From Candidatus Poribacteria bacterium (GTDB taxonomy: Bacteria > Poribacteria > WGA-4E > WGA-3G): DNA of 64,000 nt. This document shows, in pieces, positions 8,979 through 17,154 of this stretch. The stretch covers positions 1 through 64,000 of the forward strand of contig JAJEIP010000050.1 in NCBI GenBank assembly GCA_022827885.1. Reading direction: 5' to 3'. Made by a program: the position numbers and the translations under genes. The notes under the pieces are model-generated. The model saw only the letters and a list, made by a program, of their open reading frames with translations, did not search any database and had not been told where the DNA came from. How positions within the stretch are numbered: the first letter of the stretch is position 1; each line of letters begins with the position of its first letter.

Positions 8979-10874
8979 TTATTTGGATGTTGTATTACCA
9001 ATGCCACAGACCTGACGCAATTTTTCCAGAGGATATGTGTTGATGACTTCGGCTTTTGTCAACCATCCGCGCCGGGCGACCTGCAATCCAGATTGACGGT
9101 GCATAAGTTGCCCGATGGCATGCGCATCTGTGTTGACTGCTAAGAGCACACCCGCTTTTTTTGCCATACGCACGAATTCAGGGTCAAGATCCAATCGGTC
9201 CGGCGCGCCGTTAATCTCCAAAACCGTTTTATTCTCCGCAGCGGCTGCAATAATCTCTTCAAGATTCACTCGATACATCGGTCTACGTCCGAGCACCCTT
9301 CCTGTCGGATGACCGATAATGTTGACAAAAGGATTTTCGATCGCTCGAACGATACGCCGCGTCATCTCTGCTTCGGATAGCGAGAAATGACTGTGAACGC
9401 TTGCGACGACAATGTCAAGTTGTTCTAAGGTTATAGCACGATAATCCAGATCGCCATGCTCTCGGATATCTACCTCAGAACCTGCGAGAATTGTGATACC
9501 TTCAACCTCTGCATCCAATTCACGCACGCGTGCCACCTGTTCCAGAAGTCGCGGCCGCTTCAAGCCGTTTGCTATGACAGAGGAGGCAGAGTGGTCAGTG
9601 ATAGCGAGGTATTCAAGTCCCGCTGCTTTTGCCGCTGCGACCATATCTTCGAGGGTATGTCGTCCGTCACTCCAATCGGTATGGGCGTGTAAGTCGCCTC
9701 GTAAATCGGTGAACTCAATGAGTTTCGGCAAAGTGCCTTCTTTTGCCGCTGCCACCGAGGTACCGTCCTGTCGAAGTTCCGCTGGAATATAGGAGAGCCC
9801 AAGTTTTTCATATATTTTCTCTTCCGTCATGCCCCGCGCTGTATGCCAAAAACCAGTGGGCTCCAGAAAACTTTCGTCGGAAAGTGCGTCAAGGTGCGCG
9901 TCTGTCGCAGTTGTCAAGAAGAGAGTCGCCTCGTATGTAGCAGCAGTACACAGATAGACAGATACCGGAAAATTTCTATCAATATAAAATTGAATCACAG
10001 GAAGCGTGTCACGCACGTCCCCTGTTCGTTCGTGTTGACTTTCTTCGATCGGTCTTTTGTGAAAGTTGGAGGTGTCGTTGTCATATAGGTACTGAGTTTG
10101 ACTGTCCGTTTTGAAAACAATCGGGGTCTGGGGCGTTTTAATAGTGTTTAGAGGTGCCAGAAGTGCTTGTAACGGCGCAGGCACAGGACCACTTTTAAAC
10201 TGAAATGTTCCTTCCTCTTCACATTCAACAATCAACGCTACACTGTGGCACATCTCTTCATACCGCCGTAAATCACCTGTCCATTGGTAACGTTTTATCC
10301 AGTTTCCGCTATCTATCAAGTGCGTCAGATGATCGAAAAGGTCTTGCGCAGGAGGTAAAATGTACCATAGCGGACGTTTGTTCCGCTGTTCTATCTGAAA
10401 CGCCAGACTTTCAGTTATCATCTGGATCAAGTTTTGTCCTATACCTTGTATGTTTCTAATTTGTCCGCTCTCAATCAATTCCGAGAGATCATCAAGGTTT
10501 TTGACGCCATAGTCTCGATAGAGCCGCCCGGCGGTTTTTACACCAACCCCTCGGAGATTGAGCAATTCAAGGATGTCTGCTCCCATTTCTGCGGTGAGTT
10601 CGTCATAGAATTTGCAACGTCCGGTTTCCAACATTTCAACGGTCTTGTCTTCGATGGCTTTCCCTATACCGGGGGTGGCGCGAAGTCTTTCTACTGCTTC
10701 TCTGTTATATCCCGGTGTCTTGTGTTGGGAATCTTTGGAAACCAAATCATCGGGGAATTTTTTAATGATATCTGCTGCTCGTTCATAAATTCGAGCACGA
10801 AAGTCATTTTCACCGCGAATGTGTAGGAGGGATCCGATAGCTTGGAAGATAGCACTAATCTCACGATTTGTCAT
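8979..10874 (-). CDS. polX: PolX-type protein with intact PHP domain and degenerate polymerase domain
   Basis: The 631-residue protein has the bacterial/archaeal PolX order. The N-terminal 8-kDa and helix-hairpin-helix regions hold LRATPGIGKAIEDKTVEML, LNLRGVGVKTAGRLY and IQGIGQNLIQM. A palm region follows, and then a C-terminal PHP domain with DLHAHTDWSDG, AITDHS, GSEVDI, VASVHSHF, IGHPTGR and NTDAH. All PHP metal ligands are visible. The palm is not normal. Where family members read AGSLRRGxETVGDIDLLV, this one reads TGDLRRYEEMCHSVALIV, so the catalytic DxD is gone, and the later DLR strand is not recognisable either. It is therefore probably a DNA end-processing nuclease or phosphatase rather than a polymerase. 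FtsX and FtsE follow on the same strand. Confidence 0.85.
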   Translation of the reverse strand: MTNREISAIFQAIGSLLHIRGENDFRARIYERAADIIKKFPDDLVSKDSQHKTPGYNREAVERLRATPGIGKAIEDKTVEMLETGRCKFYDELTAEMGADILELLNLRGVGVKTAGRLYRDYGVKNLDDLSELIESGQIRNIQGIGQNLIQMITESLAFQIEQRNKRPLWYILPPAQDLFDHLTHLIDSGNWIKRYQWTGDLRRYEEMCHSVALIVECEEEGTFQFKSGPVPAPLQALLAPLNTIKTPQTPIVFKTDSQTQYLYDNDTSNFHKRPIEESQHERTGDVRDTLPVIQFYIDRNFPVSVYLCTAATYEATLFLTTATDAHLDALSDESFLEPTGFWHTARGMTEEKIYEKLGLSYIPAELRQDGTSVAAAKEGTLPKLIEFTDLRGDLHAHTDWSDGRHTLEDMVAAAKAAGLEYLAITDHSASSVIANGLKRPRLLEQVARVRELDAEVEGITILAGSEVDIREHGDLDYRAITLEQLDIVVASVHSHFSLSEAEMTRRIVRAIENPFVNIIGHPTGRVLGRRPMYRVNLEEIIAAAAENKTVLEINGAPDRLDLDPEFVRMAKKAGVLLAVNTDAHAIGQLMHRQSGLQVARRGWLTKAEVINTYPLEKLRQVCGIGNTTSK

Positions 10875-10908
10875 TGTTGTTTATCCGCAAGGTATAATTA
10901 AAAAACTA

Positions 10909-11766
10909 CTACGCAAACTTCCGCTGTGCAACAAAACCGGCAAGGCACCCAATTGCCATTTCGCCGACAACAATTAGAATAGACTGATAGATAGTCAGAA
11001 AATCGACCGCCCCTAATTGTGATTTGAAAATATAAAACATCCCGTAAAAGCAACCAAGTCCACACAATGCGCCAAGACTGCCAAGAAAAAGTCCGTGAAC
11101 AACAAAGGGGGCGAGGAGATAATGACGCGACATACCGAGGAGTTTCATGAGGGCTATCTCCTCGGCGCGGGCAATCGCTGTTTTCTTGATAACAGAACCG
11201 ATAATAAACCAAATAATGGCAATCGCTATTCCAATGGCGACCAGAGTCGTCCGTTCTGAATCGCGTAGATAATCCTTCAACTGCCCTTGTCCTGTCAAAA
11301 GCACATCCTCAATTTCGCCGTGGGCTTTAATATCCAACGCAATCTGCTCTAAAGTTTTACGCGTTATCAAGTCTTCGTCCACATAAATTTTGAGGGATGC
11401 TGGAAATGGATTTACGCCTCTATTTGCCGCGAATGCCTCTTTAATAAGGATACCCAAATCTTGGAATTGGATTTCGCCGCGGGCAAGGCTTTCTGCCTTT
11501 GACGCGTAATTGACAGCGAGTACCTGCCCATTTTTTTCTATTTGGCTCACTAAGGTGCGCCCGGCTGATTCATCAACGGTGTCTTTTAAAAACGCGATGA
11601 GGGTGGGGGCATGGCTTTTAAACTCAGACTGTCGTAGGATAAATGAATGGTTTAACAGTAAGGTGGCAAATAAAACAGTGATGAAACCGATGCCAAAGAA
11701 ACTCAGTACACTTGCACTGCCGGCACGGGCTATATGGGATATGGCATTCTTAAGATGATAACGCAT
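10909..11766 (-). CDS. ftsX: FtsX-like ABC transporter permease
   Basis: The 285-residue protein has one N-terminal membrane segment (VLSFFGIGFITVLFATLLL), a periplasmic domain of about 120 residues, and three more membrane segments at about 175-195, 220-245 and 255-280. The motif EEIALMKLLGMSRHYLLAPF matches the coupling-helix region of FtsX/MacB-type permeases (EIxxMKxLGAS). In the family FtsX pairs with FtsE and controls peptidoglycan hydrolases at the division site. It lies downstream of the FtsE gene with a 211-base gap, which is longer than usual. Here the partner ATPase lacks key residues (see FtsE), so the complex may work unusually. Confidence 0.85.
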   Translation of the reverse strand: MRYHLKNAISHIARAGSASVLSFFGIGFITVLFATLLLNHSFILRQSEFKSHAPTLIAFLKDTVDESAGRTLVSQIEKNGQVLAVNYASKAESLARGEIQFQDLGILIKEAFAANRGVNPFPASLKIYVDEDLITRKTLEQIALDIKAHGEIEDVLLTGQGQLKDYLRDSERTTLVAIGIAIAIIWFIIGSVIKKTAIARAEEIALMKLLGMSRHYLLAPFVVHGLFLGSLGALCGLGCFYGMFYIFKSQLGAVDFLTIYQSILIVVGEMAIGCLAGFVAQRKFA

Positions 11767-11977
11767 TTTTTATAGTTATCGGTTTGCCTCGCAGTGAGAA
11801 TTGTCGGTTAAAAAGGACCCTGGTTTAACAACTCGACCTTTTGTGTCGTTTACCTCGCATTACCCCGCAGGTTTCCTATAGAGGTTTGGACAGGGTTGAC
11901 GGTTAAAGTTAGAAGGGATTCTTGATTAAGTCAAGCACCTCTTAACTGATAACCAAAGACTGAAGATCGATGACTAT
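11767..11977. repeat. FtsE-FtsX intergenic spacer filled with dispersed repeats
   Basis: This 211-base gap splits a pair that is normally overlapping. It holds a TATCGGTT...GTCGGTTAAAAAGG stretch, a TTTCCTATAGAGG stretch that recurs in inverted form at 14954-14970, and CTTAACTGATAACC at 11941-11954, related to the GTTATCAG repeats. I see no gene. The spacing suggests repeat insertion inside a former operon. Confidence 0.5.
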
Positions 11978-12625
11978 TCAATGGATGCCGCCATCTCGTA
12001 GTTCAATAATCCGCTTATTACATTTCTCGGCGAGTGTTCGGTCGCTCGTGGAGACAAAGATAGTCATCCCCTGAAAGTTAAGCGCATCAAGAAGGGCTAT
12101 CACCTCAAGCGAAAGGCGTAAATCTAAGCCTTCTGTTGGGGCATCCGCAAGGAGTAACAAAGGATTGTTGATAATTGCTCTCGCTATCGCAAGACGGCGT
12201 CGCTCGTTGCCAGATATTTCTGATGGCAGGGCTTTGTGATGGTGATAGAGTCCCATCTGATTCAGGAGCTTATCGACATTTTCCTTAATCAATTGCGTTG
12301 GTGCCCCTATCAATCGCTGCGGCAGTGCCAAATTCTCTCGAACTGTTTTGTTTTCTAAAAACTTGAAGTCTTGAAAGACAAGCCCTATCTTCTGCCGAAA
12401 GTAGGGTAGACTGACTTTATCCAATTTCGCAAGTTGTTGTCCAACCACACTCAGGTCACCGCCTACTGGATCTAAATCCGCGTATAACAGGCGCAGTAAT
12501 GTTGTCTTGCCAGCGCCACTTGGACCCACGAGAAACACGAATTCACCGCGTTCCACGCGGAGGCTCACCTTCTCAAGCACACTCAGTTCGCCATAACTGA
12601 AACTGACCTGGTGTAACTGTATCAT
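11978..12625 (-). CDS. ftsE: FtsE-like ABC ATPase lacking the catalytic Glu and switch His
   Basis: The 215-residue protein has Walker A GPSGAGKT (34-41), Q-loop VFQDFKF (Gln86) and signature ISGNERRRLAIARA (normally LSGGEQQR). Its Walker B reads LLLLADAPTEGLD where family members have LLLADEPTGNLD, so the catalytic Glu is Ala163. The switch loop reads FVSTSDRTLA where FtsE proteins have a THD, so the H-loop His is Ser196. I checked the Ala codon (GCC) in the bases. ATP binding should be possible but hydrolysis should be weak or absent. The start ATG overlaps the TopA stop (ATGA), so the two are coupled. Confidence 0.85.
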   Translation of the reverse strand: MIQLHQVSFSYGELSVLEKVSLRVERGEFVFLVGPSGAGKTTLLRLLYADLDPVGGDLSVVGQQLAKLDKVSLPYFRQKIGLVFQDFKFLENKTVRENLALPQRLIGAPTQLIKENVDKLLNQMGLYHHHKALPSEISGNERRRLAIARAIINNPLLLLADAPTEGLDLRLSLEVIALLDALNFQGMTIFVSTSDRTLAEKCNKRIIELRDGGIH

Positions 12626-14919
12626 TGGTCCTCTGTTTTTGTATAATCACAATCTGTTGTGTGACAGACGAGGCGCGTGGTTACGCCTTCACTCCCTTTT
12701 GATTTTGCTGTCTTTTCAACGAGGAATGGCGCATTGCATTTCGGACAAGGTTTTGACACAGGTTTATCCCACGTCGAGAATTCACATTTCGGATAGTTAC
12801 TGCAACCATAAAAGACTTTCCCGCGTCGGCTGCGGCGTTCACCCAGATAGCCATCACAATCAGATGCCGGGCAATCAACTCCCATGGGAATCGGTTTTGC
12901 GTTTTTGCATTTTGGGTATCCACTACACGACAAAAATTTGGCACCCGCACGGCTTACTCTCACAACCATCGGTTTATCACACTTGTCGCACGCGATATCC
13001 GTCGGCTCCGATTCCGCAGTGGGCGCGTCATCCGCAGTTGTTAAACGCTTGATATTCTGACATTCTGGATAATTAGCACACCCGAGAAACCGTCCATACC
13101 TGCCCCACTTGATGATCATGTTGTCCCCGCACTTTTCACACTTTTCGTCCGATTGCTGTTCCATCGCCTTTCGGGCTTCATACATTCTATCCGGGGCTTC
13201 CTTGAGCGCAGTTTGGAATGGTGGATAAAACTGTCCTAATGTTTCTACCCACTTAACTTTGCCATCAGCGATAACATCAAGCTGCTCTTCCATTTTTGCT
13301 GTGAATTCAACGTCGACGATGTTGGGGAATCCATGTTTCAGGAGTTCGTTAACGAGTCTGCCAACATCTGTAGGCGTCAGCCTACCACGTTCTTTGGTGA
13401 CATAGCCTCTGTCCTGAATCGTTGATAGAATAGAGGCGTAGGTACTCGGACGTCCGATCTCCTTGGCTTCCAGCATTTTCACAAGCGTGGCTTCACTGTA
13501 GCGAGGCGGCGGTTGCGTAAAATGCTGCTTCGGTTCTAATTTACGTAAATCCAGTGTATCTCCTTCTTTAACGTCGGGCAAATTAACATTCTCTTCGTCC
13601 GATTCGCGTTCATCCGTAGCAGTATCATCTTTACCTTCCATATAGACACGCCTGAATCCTTGAAATTTCATCACTGAGCCGGTGGCACGGAACAGATAAG
13701 TGCCCGCTTGGATGTCAATTGTTGTGCCATCAAAAATCGCTGGATTCATCTGACTCGCTATAAACCGCATCCAAATGAGTTCATAAAGTCGATACTGATC
13801 GTTACTCAAATATGGCTTCAAATCTGCAGGGGTTCGCAACGGCAAGGTCGGACGGATCGCTTCGTGGGCATCTTGCGCCCCTCTTTTGCTCCGGTAATTA
13901 ACAGCACGATTGGGTAAATATTCTGTGCCATAAGTTTCTTTGATGTACGCTCGCGTTGCTTGGAGGGCTTCTTGAGCAACCCGTGTCGAATCGGTACGCA
14001 TGTATGTAATGAGCCCGACGGAGCCTTCGTTGCTAATCTCCAATCCCTCATAGAGCTGTTGGGCAATAAGCATCGTCTTTTTAGCAACGAAACGGAGTTT
14101 CCGAGACGCTTCCTGTTGTAAGGTACTCGTGATAAACGGTGGGACGGGTCTCTGTTTCCGTTCCCGCTTTTGGACTTTTTCAACGAGATAGGTATGTGTT
14201 TGTGCGTCCGCCGCCAGTTCTTTGGCACGCGTCTCGTCTATACGGAACCCGTAATTATTGATTTCGCCCTTCTTTTTCCCAATTTTATGCAACTTCGCGG
14301 GAAAGAGATGCTGAACCTGGGTCGGTGTCAATGTTGCTGTGAGGGTCCAGTATTCTTCTGATTTAAACGCTTCGATTTCCGCTTCACGCTCGCAAATCAG
14401 GCGCACTGCAACGGATTGAACCCTTCCGGCACTGAGACCCGGTTTCACACTCCGCCACAAGATAGGACTAATCTGGTATCCAACGAGCCTATCCAAGACA
14501 CGACGCGCCTGTTGCGCATCAACGAGTGCCATATCAATGTCGCCCGGTTTTTCAATTGCTTCTAAAATTGCGTTTTTGGTGACTTCATTGTAAGTGATCC
14601 GGTAGATCGGCTTCTTTATCTTTTTTAGTTCCTCAGAAAGATGCCAGCAAATAGCTTCACCTTCGCGATCCGGATCCGCGGCGAGATAGATGCTGTCAAC
14701 CTTACGTGCTTCGCTTTGGAGGGATTTCACGACCTTCCCTTTTCCCCGAATCAATACATATTTCGGAGCAAAGGCATTCTCAATATCGACACCCAGTTCC
14801 TTCGGGGGGAGGTCGCGGATATGACCAACGGAGGATTCAACGATGTAATCCCTACCTAAAATCTTTTTGATAGTCTTCGCTTTCGCCGGCGATTCAACAA
14901 CGACGAGTGACTTTGGCAT
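12622..14919 (-). CDS. topA: DNA topoisomerase I
   Basis: From ATG 14919 the protein has 765 residues and begins MPKSLVVVESPAKAKTIKKI, the standard Toprim start of bacterial TopA. I prefer this to an upstream ATG at 15015, which would add 32 residues unrelated to the family. The Toprim Asp cluster is AADPDREGEAI. The active-site Tyr lies in GLITYMRTDSTRV. The core ends with KMEEQLDVIADGK. The C-terminus has four zinc-ribbon units (CEKCGDN...CANYPEC, CDKCDKP...CSGYPKC, CPASDCDGY...CSNYPKC, CPKCNAP...CHTTDC). It relaxes negatively supercoiled DNA. Its stop overlaps the ftsE start by four bases. Confidence 0.95.
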   Translation of the reverse strand: MPKSLVVVESPAKAKTIKKILGRDYIVESSVGHIRDLPPKELGVDIENAFAPKYVLIRGKGKVVKSLQSEARKVDSIYLAADPDREGEAICWHLSEELKKIKKPIYRITYNEVTKNAILEAIEKPGDIDMALVDAQQARRVLDRLVGYQISPILWRSVKPGLSAGRVQSVAVRLICEREAEIEAFKSEEYWTLTATLTPTQVQHLFPAKLHKIGKKKGEINNYGFRIDETRAKELAADAQTHTYLVEKVQKRERKQRPVPPFITSTLQQEASRKLRFVAKKTMLIAQQLYEGLEISNEGSVGLITYMRTDSTRVAQEALQATRAYIKETYGTEYLPNRAVNYRSKRGAQDAHEAIRPTLPLRTPADLKPYLSNDQYRLYELIWMRFIASQMNPAIFDGTTIDIQAGTYLFRATGSVMKFQGFRRVYMEGKDDTATDERESDEENVNLPDVKEGDTLDLRKLEPKQHFTQPPPRYSEATLVKMLEAKEIGRPSTYASILSTIQDRGYVTKERGRLTPTDVGRLVNELLKHGFPNIVDVEFTAKMEEQLDVIADGKVKWVETLGQFYPPFQTALKEAPDRMYEARKAMEQQSDEKCEKCGDNMIIKWGRYGRFLGCANYPECQNIKRLTTADDAPTAESEPTDIACDKCDKPMVVRVSRAGAKFLSCSGYPKCKNAKPIPMGVDCPASDCDGYLGERRSRRGKVFYGCSNYPKCEFSTWDKPVSKPCPKCNAPFLVEKTAKSKGSEGVTTRLVCHTTDCDYTKTEDQ

Positions 14920-15221
14920 TTTTTTTACTATTGCTCCTGGGCTGCCCTCTTTGCGCAAGCCTCTATAGGAAACTTGCGAGACAATATTGCGGGCAGGTTC
15001 GAACCGCCAACACATGCTTTGCTGCCTTGTATCGGAGGCGAGTTGGAGTTCGGGTTACGTCGCGACTGGATCGAATCCATTACGTTTATGTCACGATCAT
15101 ACACTTTAATTAACGTTTTATGTTAACGACGGTTTCATATCTGATTCATCTGTCCGTTTACGCGGTATAAGGCACACATTCTATTTTTCGGACGGGAAAA
15201 GTGAGAAGACAGGTACAGACA
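14920..15221. other. Intergenic region between topA and accD, no gene seen
   Basis: About 300 bases on the upstream side of topA. An inverted repeat CGCAAG...CTTGCG brackets CCTCTATAGGAAA at about 14954-14974, and the same core recurs inverted in the FtsE-FtsX spacer. A GGTTCGAACC at 14995-15004 looks like a tRNA T-arm, but the flanks do not pair as a T stem, so it is not a tRNA. The topA promoter must lie here, but no strong -35/-10 pair stands out. Confidence 0.5.
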
Positions 15222-16004
15222 TTAGGCAGCGAAGGCGATCAGATCTATCAGCATCTGACGCATTTCCGCTCGGTGAACGACTGAATCGATGAATCCATGT
15301 TCCAGTAACGATTCTGCTTTTTGGAAGTTTTCCGGGAGCTCCTCACGCAGGCTGGCAACGGCTAACGGACCCGCGAAGCCGATCCGGGCCCCCGGCTCAG
15401 CAACGATGACATCACCGAGAGATGTATAACTCGCAGTCGCACCCCCGAACGTTGGATCCGTGACAACCGAGATATAAAAGACTCCCGATTTGGCGTATTC
15501 CGCACAAGCGGCAGCGGTTTTCGCCATCTGCATCAAGGCGAGCGTGCCTTCTTGCATCCGCATCCCTCCACTCACGGAGACAATCACTAATGGCAACTGA
15601 TTTTCAAGGGCGCGTTCAATACATCGGGTAACCTTTTCACCGATAACAGAGCCACAGGTGCCCCCTATAAATCCGACATCGCCAATCGCAAGGGCAGTCG
15701 GATAGCCACCGATATTCGCTATGCCGGAGAGCATCTCCGATCTGAGTCCCGTTTTTGCGACATCTCTTTCGAGTTTTTGTGGGTATTCTGGGAATTCCAG
15801 CGAATCAATAGAGTAAAGATGGGCATCGTATTCTTCAAAACTATCCGCATCTATAATGAGGTTAAGCCGCTCATGCGCACTCATGTAGTGATGGTAATCG
15901 CAGTGTGGGCAGACCTTGAGATTGTGAGTGAATGTCTCTACCGCGATCTGGGCATTGCAATTTCTACATGGGATTGTTTTTGAGATTTCAGACATTTTTT
16001 TCAT
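15222..16004 (-). CDS. accD: Acetyl-CoA carboxylase carboxyltransferase subunit beta
   Basis: The 260-residue protein has an N-terminal four-cysteine zinc ribbon (IPCRNCNAQ...LKVCPHCDYHHYMSAHERL) and the crotonase-like carboxyltransferase core. The core shows GDVGFIGGTCGSVIGEKV, a slightly altered VSVSGGMRMQEGTLALMQMAKT (usually SASGGARMQEG) and VVTDPTFGGATASYTSLGDV, then EPGARIGFAGP. It is a little shorter than E. coli AccD (about 300 residues), mainly at the C-terminus. With AccA it transfers carboxyl from biotin to acetyl-CoA in the first step of fatty-acid synthesis. AccA is not in the window. The start could also be the Met three codons in. A perfect hairpin lies just before the start. 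Confidence 0.93.
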   Translation of the reverse strand: MKKMSEISKTIPCRNCNAQIAVETFTHNLKVCPHCDYHHYMSAHERLNLIIDADSFEEYDAHLYSIDSLEFPEYPQKLERDVAKTGLRSEMLSGIANIGGYPTALAIGDVGFIGGTCGSVIGEKVTRCIERALENQLPLVIVSVSGGMRMQEGTLALMQMAKTAAACAEYAKSGVFYISVVTDPTFGGATASYTSLGDVIVAEPGARIGFAGPLAVASLREELPENFQKAESLLEHGFIDSVVHRAEMRQMLIDLIAFAA

Positions 16005-16009
16005 AGGTA

Positions 16010-16033
16010 GGGCGAGGTTCGGAAACCTCGCCC
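16010..16033 (-). repeat. Perfect hairpin between LamG gene and accD
   Basis: GGGCGAGGTT, loop CGGA, AACCTCGCCC forms a 10-bp stem five bases before the accD start codon. It has no T-run, so it is not a standard terminator. A related inverted pair lies at 60180-60240. It may be a REP-like element, or it may hinder accD translation or read-through from the LamG gene. Confidence 0.6.
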
Positions 16034-16061
16034 AGTGAAAAACACGTTACGAATTTCAGTG

Positions 16062-16838
16062 TTAACGTCCCGCTTTCAGGCGACCCCAGGTTGTAGAGAG
16101 TTTTCCCGCTGCTTCAACAGCGAGGGCATCTACACCCTGTTCCATGAACGTATTGATCTCATCCTCGCTCAGCGCGCGATTCCAGAGACGGACCTCGTCA
16201 ATAATTCCAGCAAAGACGTAGTTAAGACGTTAACAATCCTGTCCAATCCGCCACGGATCGTCGTTGGCTGCAAGCTTGCCAGGGACATCCCCTTCAGCTT
16301 CTTCCTTGCCGTCAATGTAGATCGTGCCTTTCTTGGTATCGTTGGTGAAAGCGATGTGGATAAATTTTTCAGTGTCAGGCAGACCGGTTGAAATATCGTT
16401 ACGACCCGCTTCGGTTTCAAAACGGAGTTTGAAGGTGCCACCTTCACTAAACAATCCGTATTGAACCCTACCACCGCATCCACCGTGAACGGATTTACCG
16501 ACAATCTGGCGTGTGCCGTTCCAATGCTCGGCGTTAACCCACGCCATAAACGTCATTTCATCCACATTCAGTTCCGGAGTGCTTTCGACAGTAACAAAAA
16601 CATCGCTGCCTTCACCCCCAAATTCCAACGCCTTATCGAATTTGCCGTCAACCCATTCTGGATTGTCAATTACACCGTCATGCCCGTTTCCGCTAAGATC
16701 TTCCGCTTTGTCCCCCTTGCCTTCATCATAGGAGTGGTACACCACCAAGCCATCCAGGAACTCTGCTGGACCGATAGACATAGCGAAGGGTGTCACTACC
16801 AAAAGTAGTGTGATGGATAAACAAATAGCCAGTTTCAT
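16062..16838 (-). pseudogene. LamG-domain exported protein interrupted by an in-frame TAA
   Basis: From ATG 16838 (strong GGGAGG ribosome site) the frame encodes a signal peptide (LAICLSITLLLVVTPFAMSI) and a LamG/concanavalin-like domain (GLVVYHSYDEGKGDKAEDLS and following), and stops at 16230-16232 after WRIGQDC. Beyond the TAA the same frame stays open for 55 codons, reading RLNYVFAGIIDEVRLWNRAL and ending TTWGRLKAGR before a true TAA at 16062. The paralogue at 19167-19955 reads GQDCERLNYVFAGIIDEVSL at this place, so a GAA (Glu) codon has become TAA. The truncated form loses the last strands of the jelly-roll and is probably non-functional. Read-through, a sequencing error or a recent mutation are all possible. 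Confidence 0.8.
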
Positions 16839-16927
16839 AAATTGCCTCCCTATAGGTAAAATAAGGTGTTTTCAATGAGAATAGTGTCTACAGGTTTTCT
16901 AAAACTTTGTAAGTAACAATTTGGGTT

Positions 16928-16956
16928 ATTATAACAAACGGAGAAACACCTGTCAA
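16928..16956 (-). promoter_or_regulatory. Sigma-70 promoter for the interrupted LamG gene
   Basis: On the minus strand TTGACA (16951-16956) is followed after exactly 17 bases by TATAAT (16928-16933). Both boxes are perfect. The start codon lies about 90 bases downstream. An inverted copy of the CCGCAAGG leader motif lies just upstream at about 16964-16987. Confidence 0.85.
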
Positions 16957-17154
16957 GAAAAACTTTTTAATGTTCCTTGCGGTTCGGTGGAGAGAGTTGG
17001 TGGTGCCAAGTCTCTCCGTTGAGCCGTCCCGACGCGTTGCTTGGGACTCCAAACTTTGGCCAAAGTTGGAAAATTGAAAGTGTGGAAGGAGGGAGGTCTT
17101 CTCTCCTTTCTTCCCACTATTCGTTTCATAGATAAATCCTGTGCCTGTTAAGGG

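Noticed and set aside
14985-15010. tRNA T-arm-like GGTTCGAACC
   Set aside because: The flanking bases do not form a 5-bp T stem, and no anticodon or D arm can be placed upstream on either strand.
12622-15015. Longer TopA start at 15015
   Set aside because: The extra 32 residues do not resemble TopA, while MPKSLVVVESPAKAK at 14919 is the normal family start.
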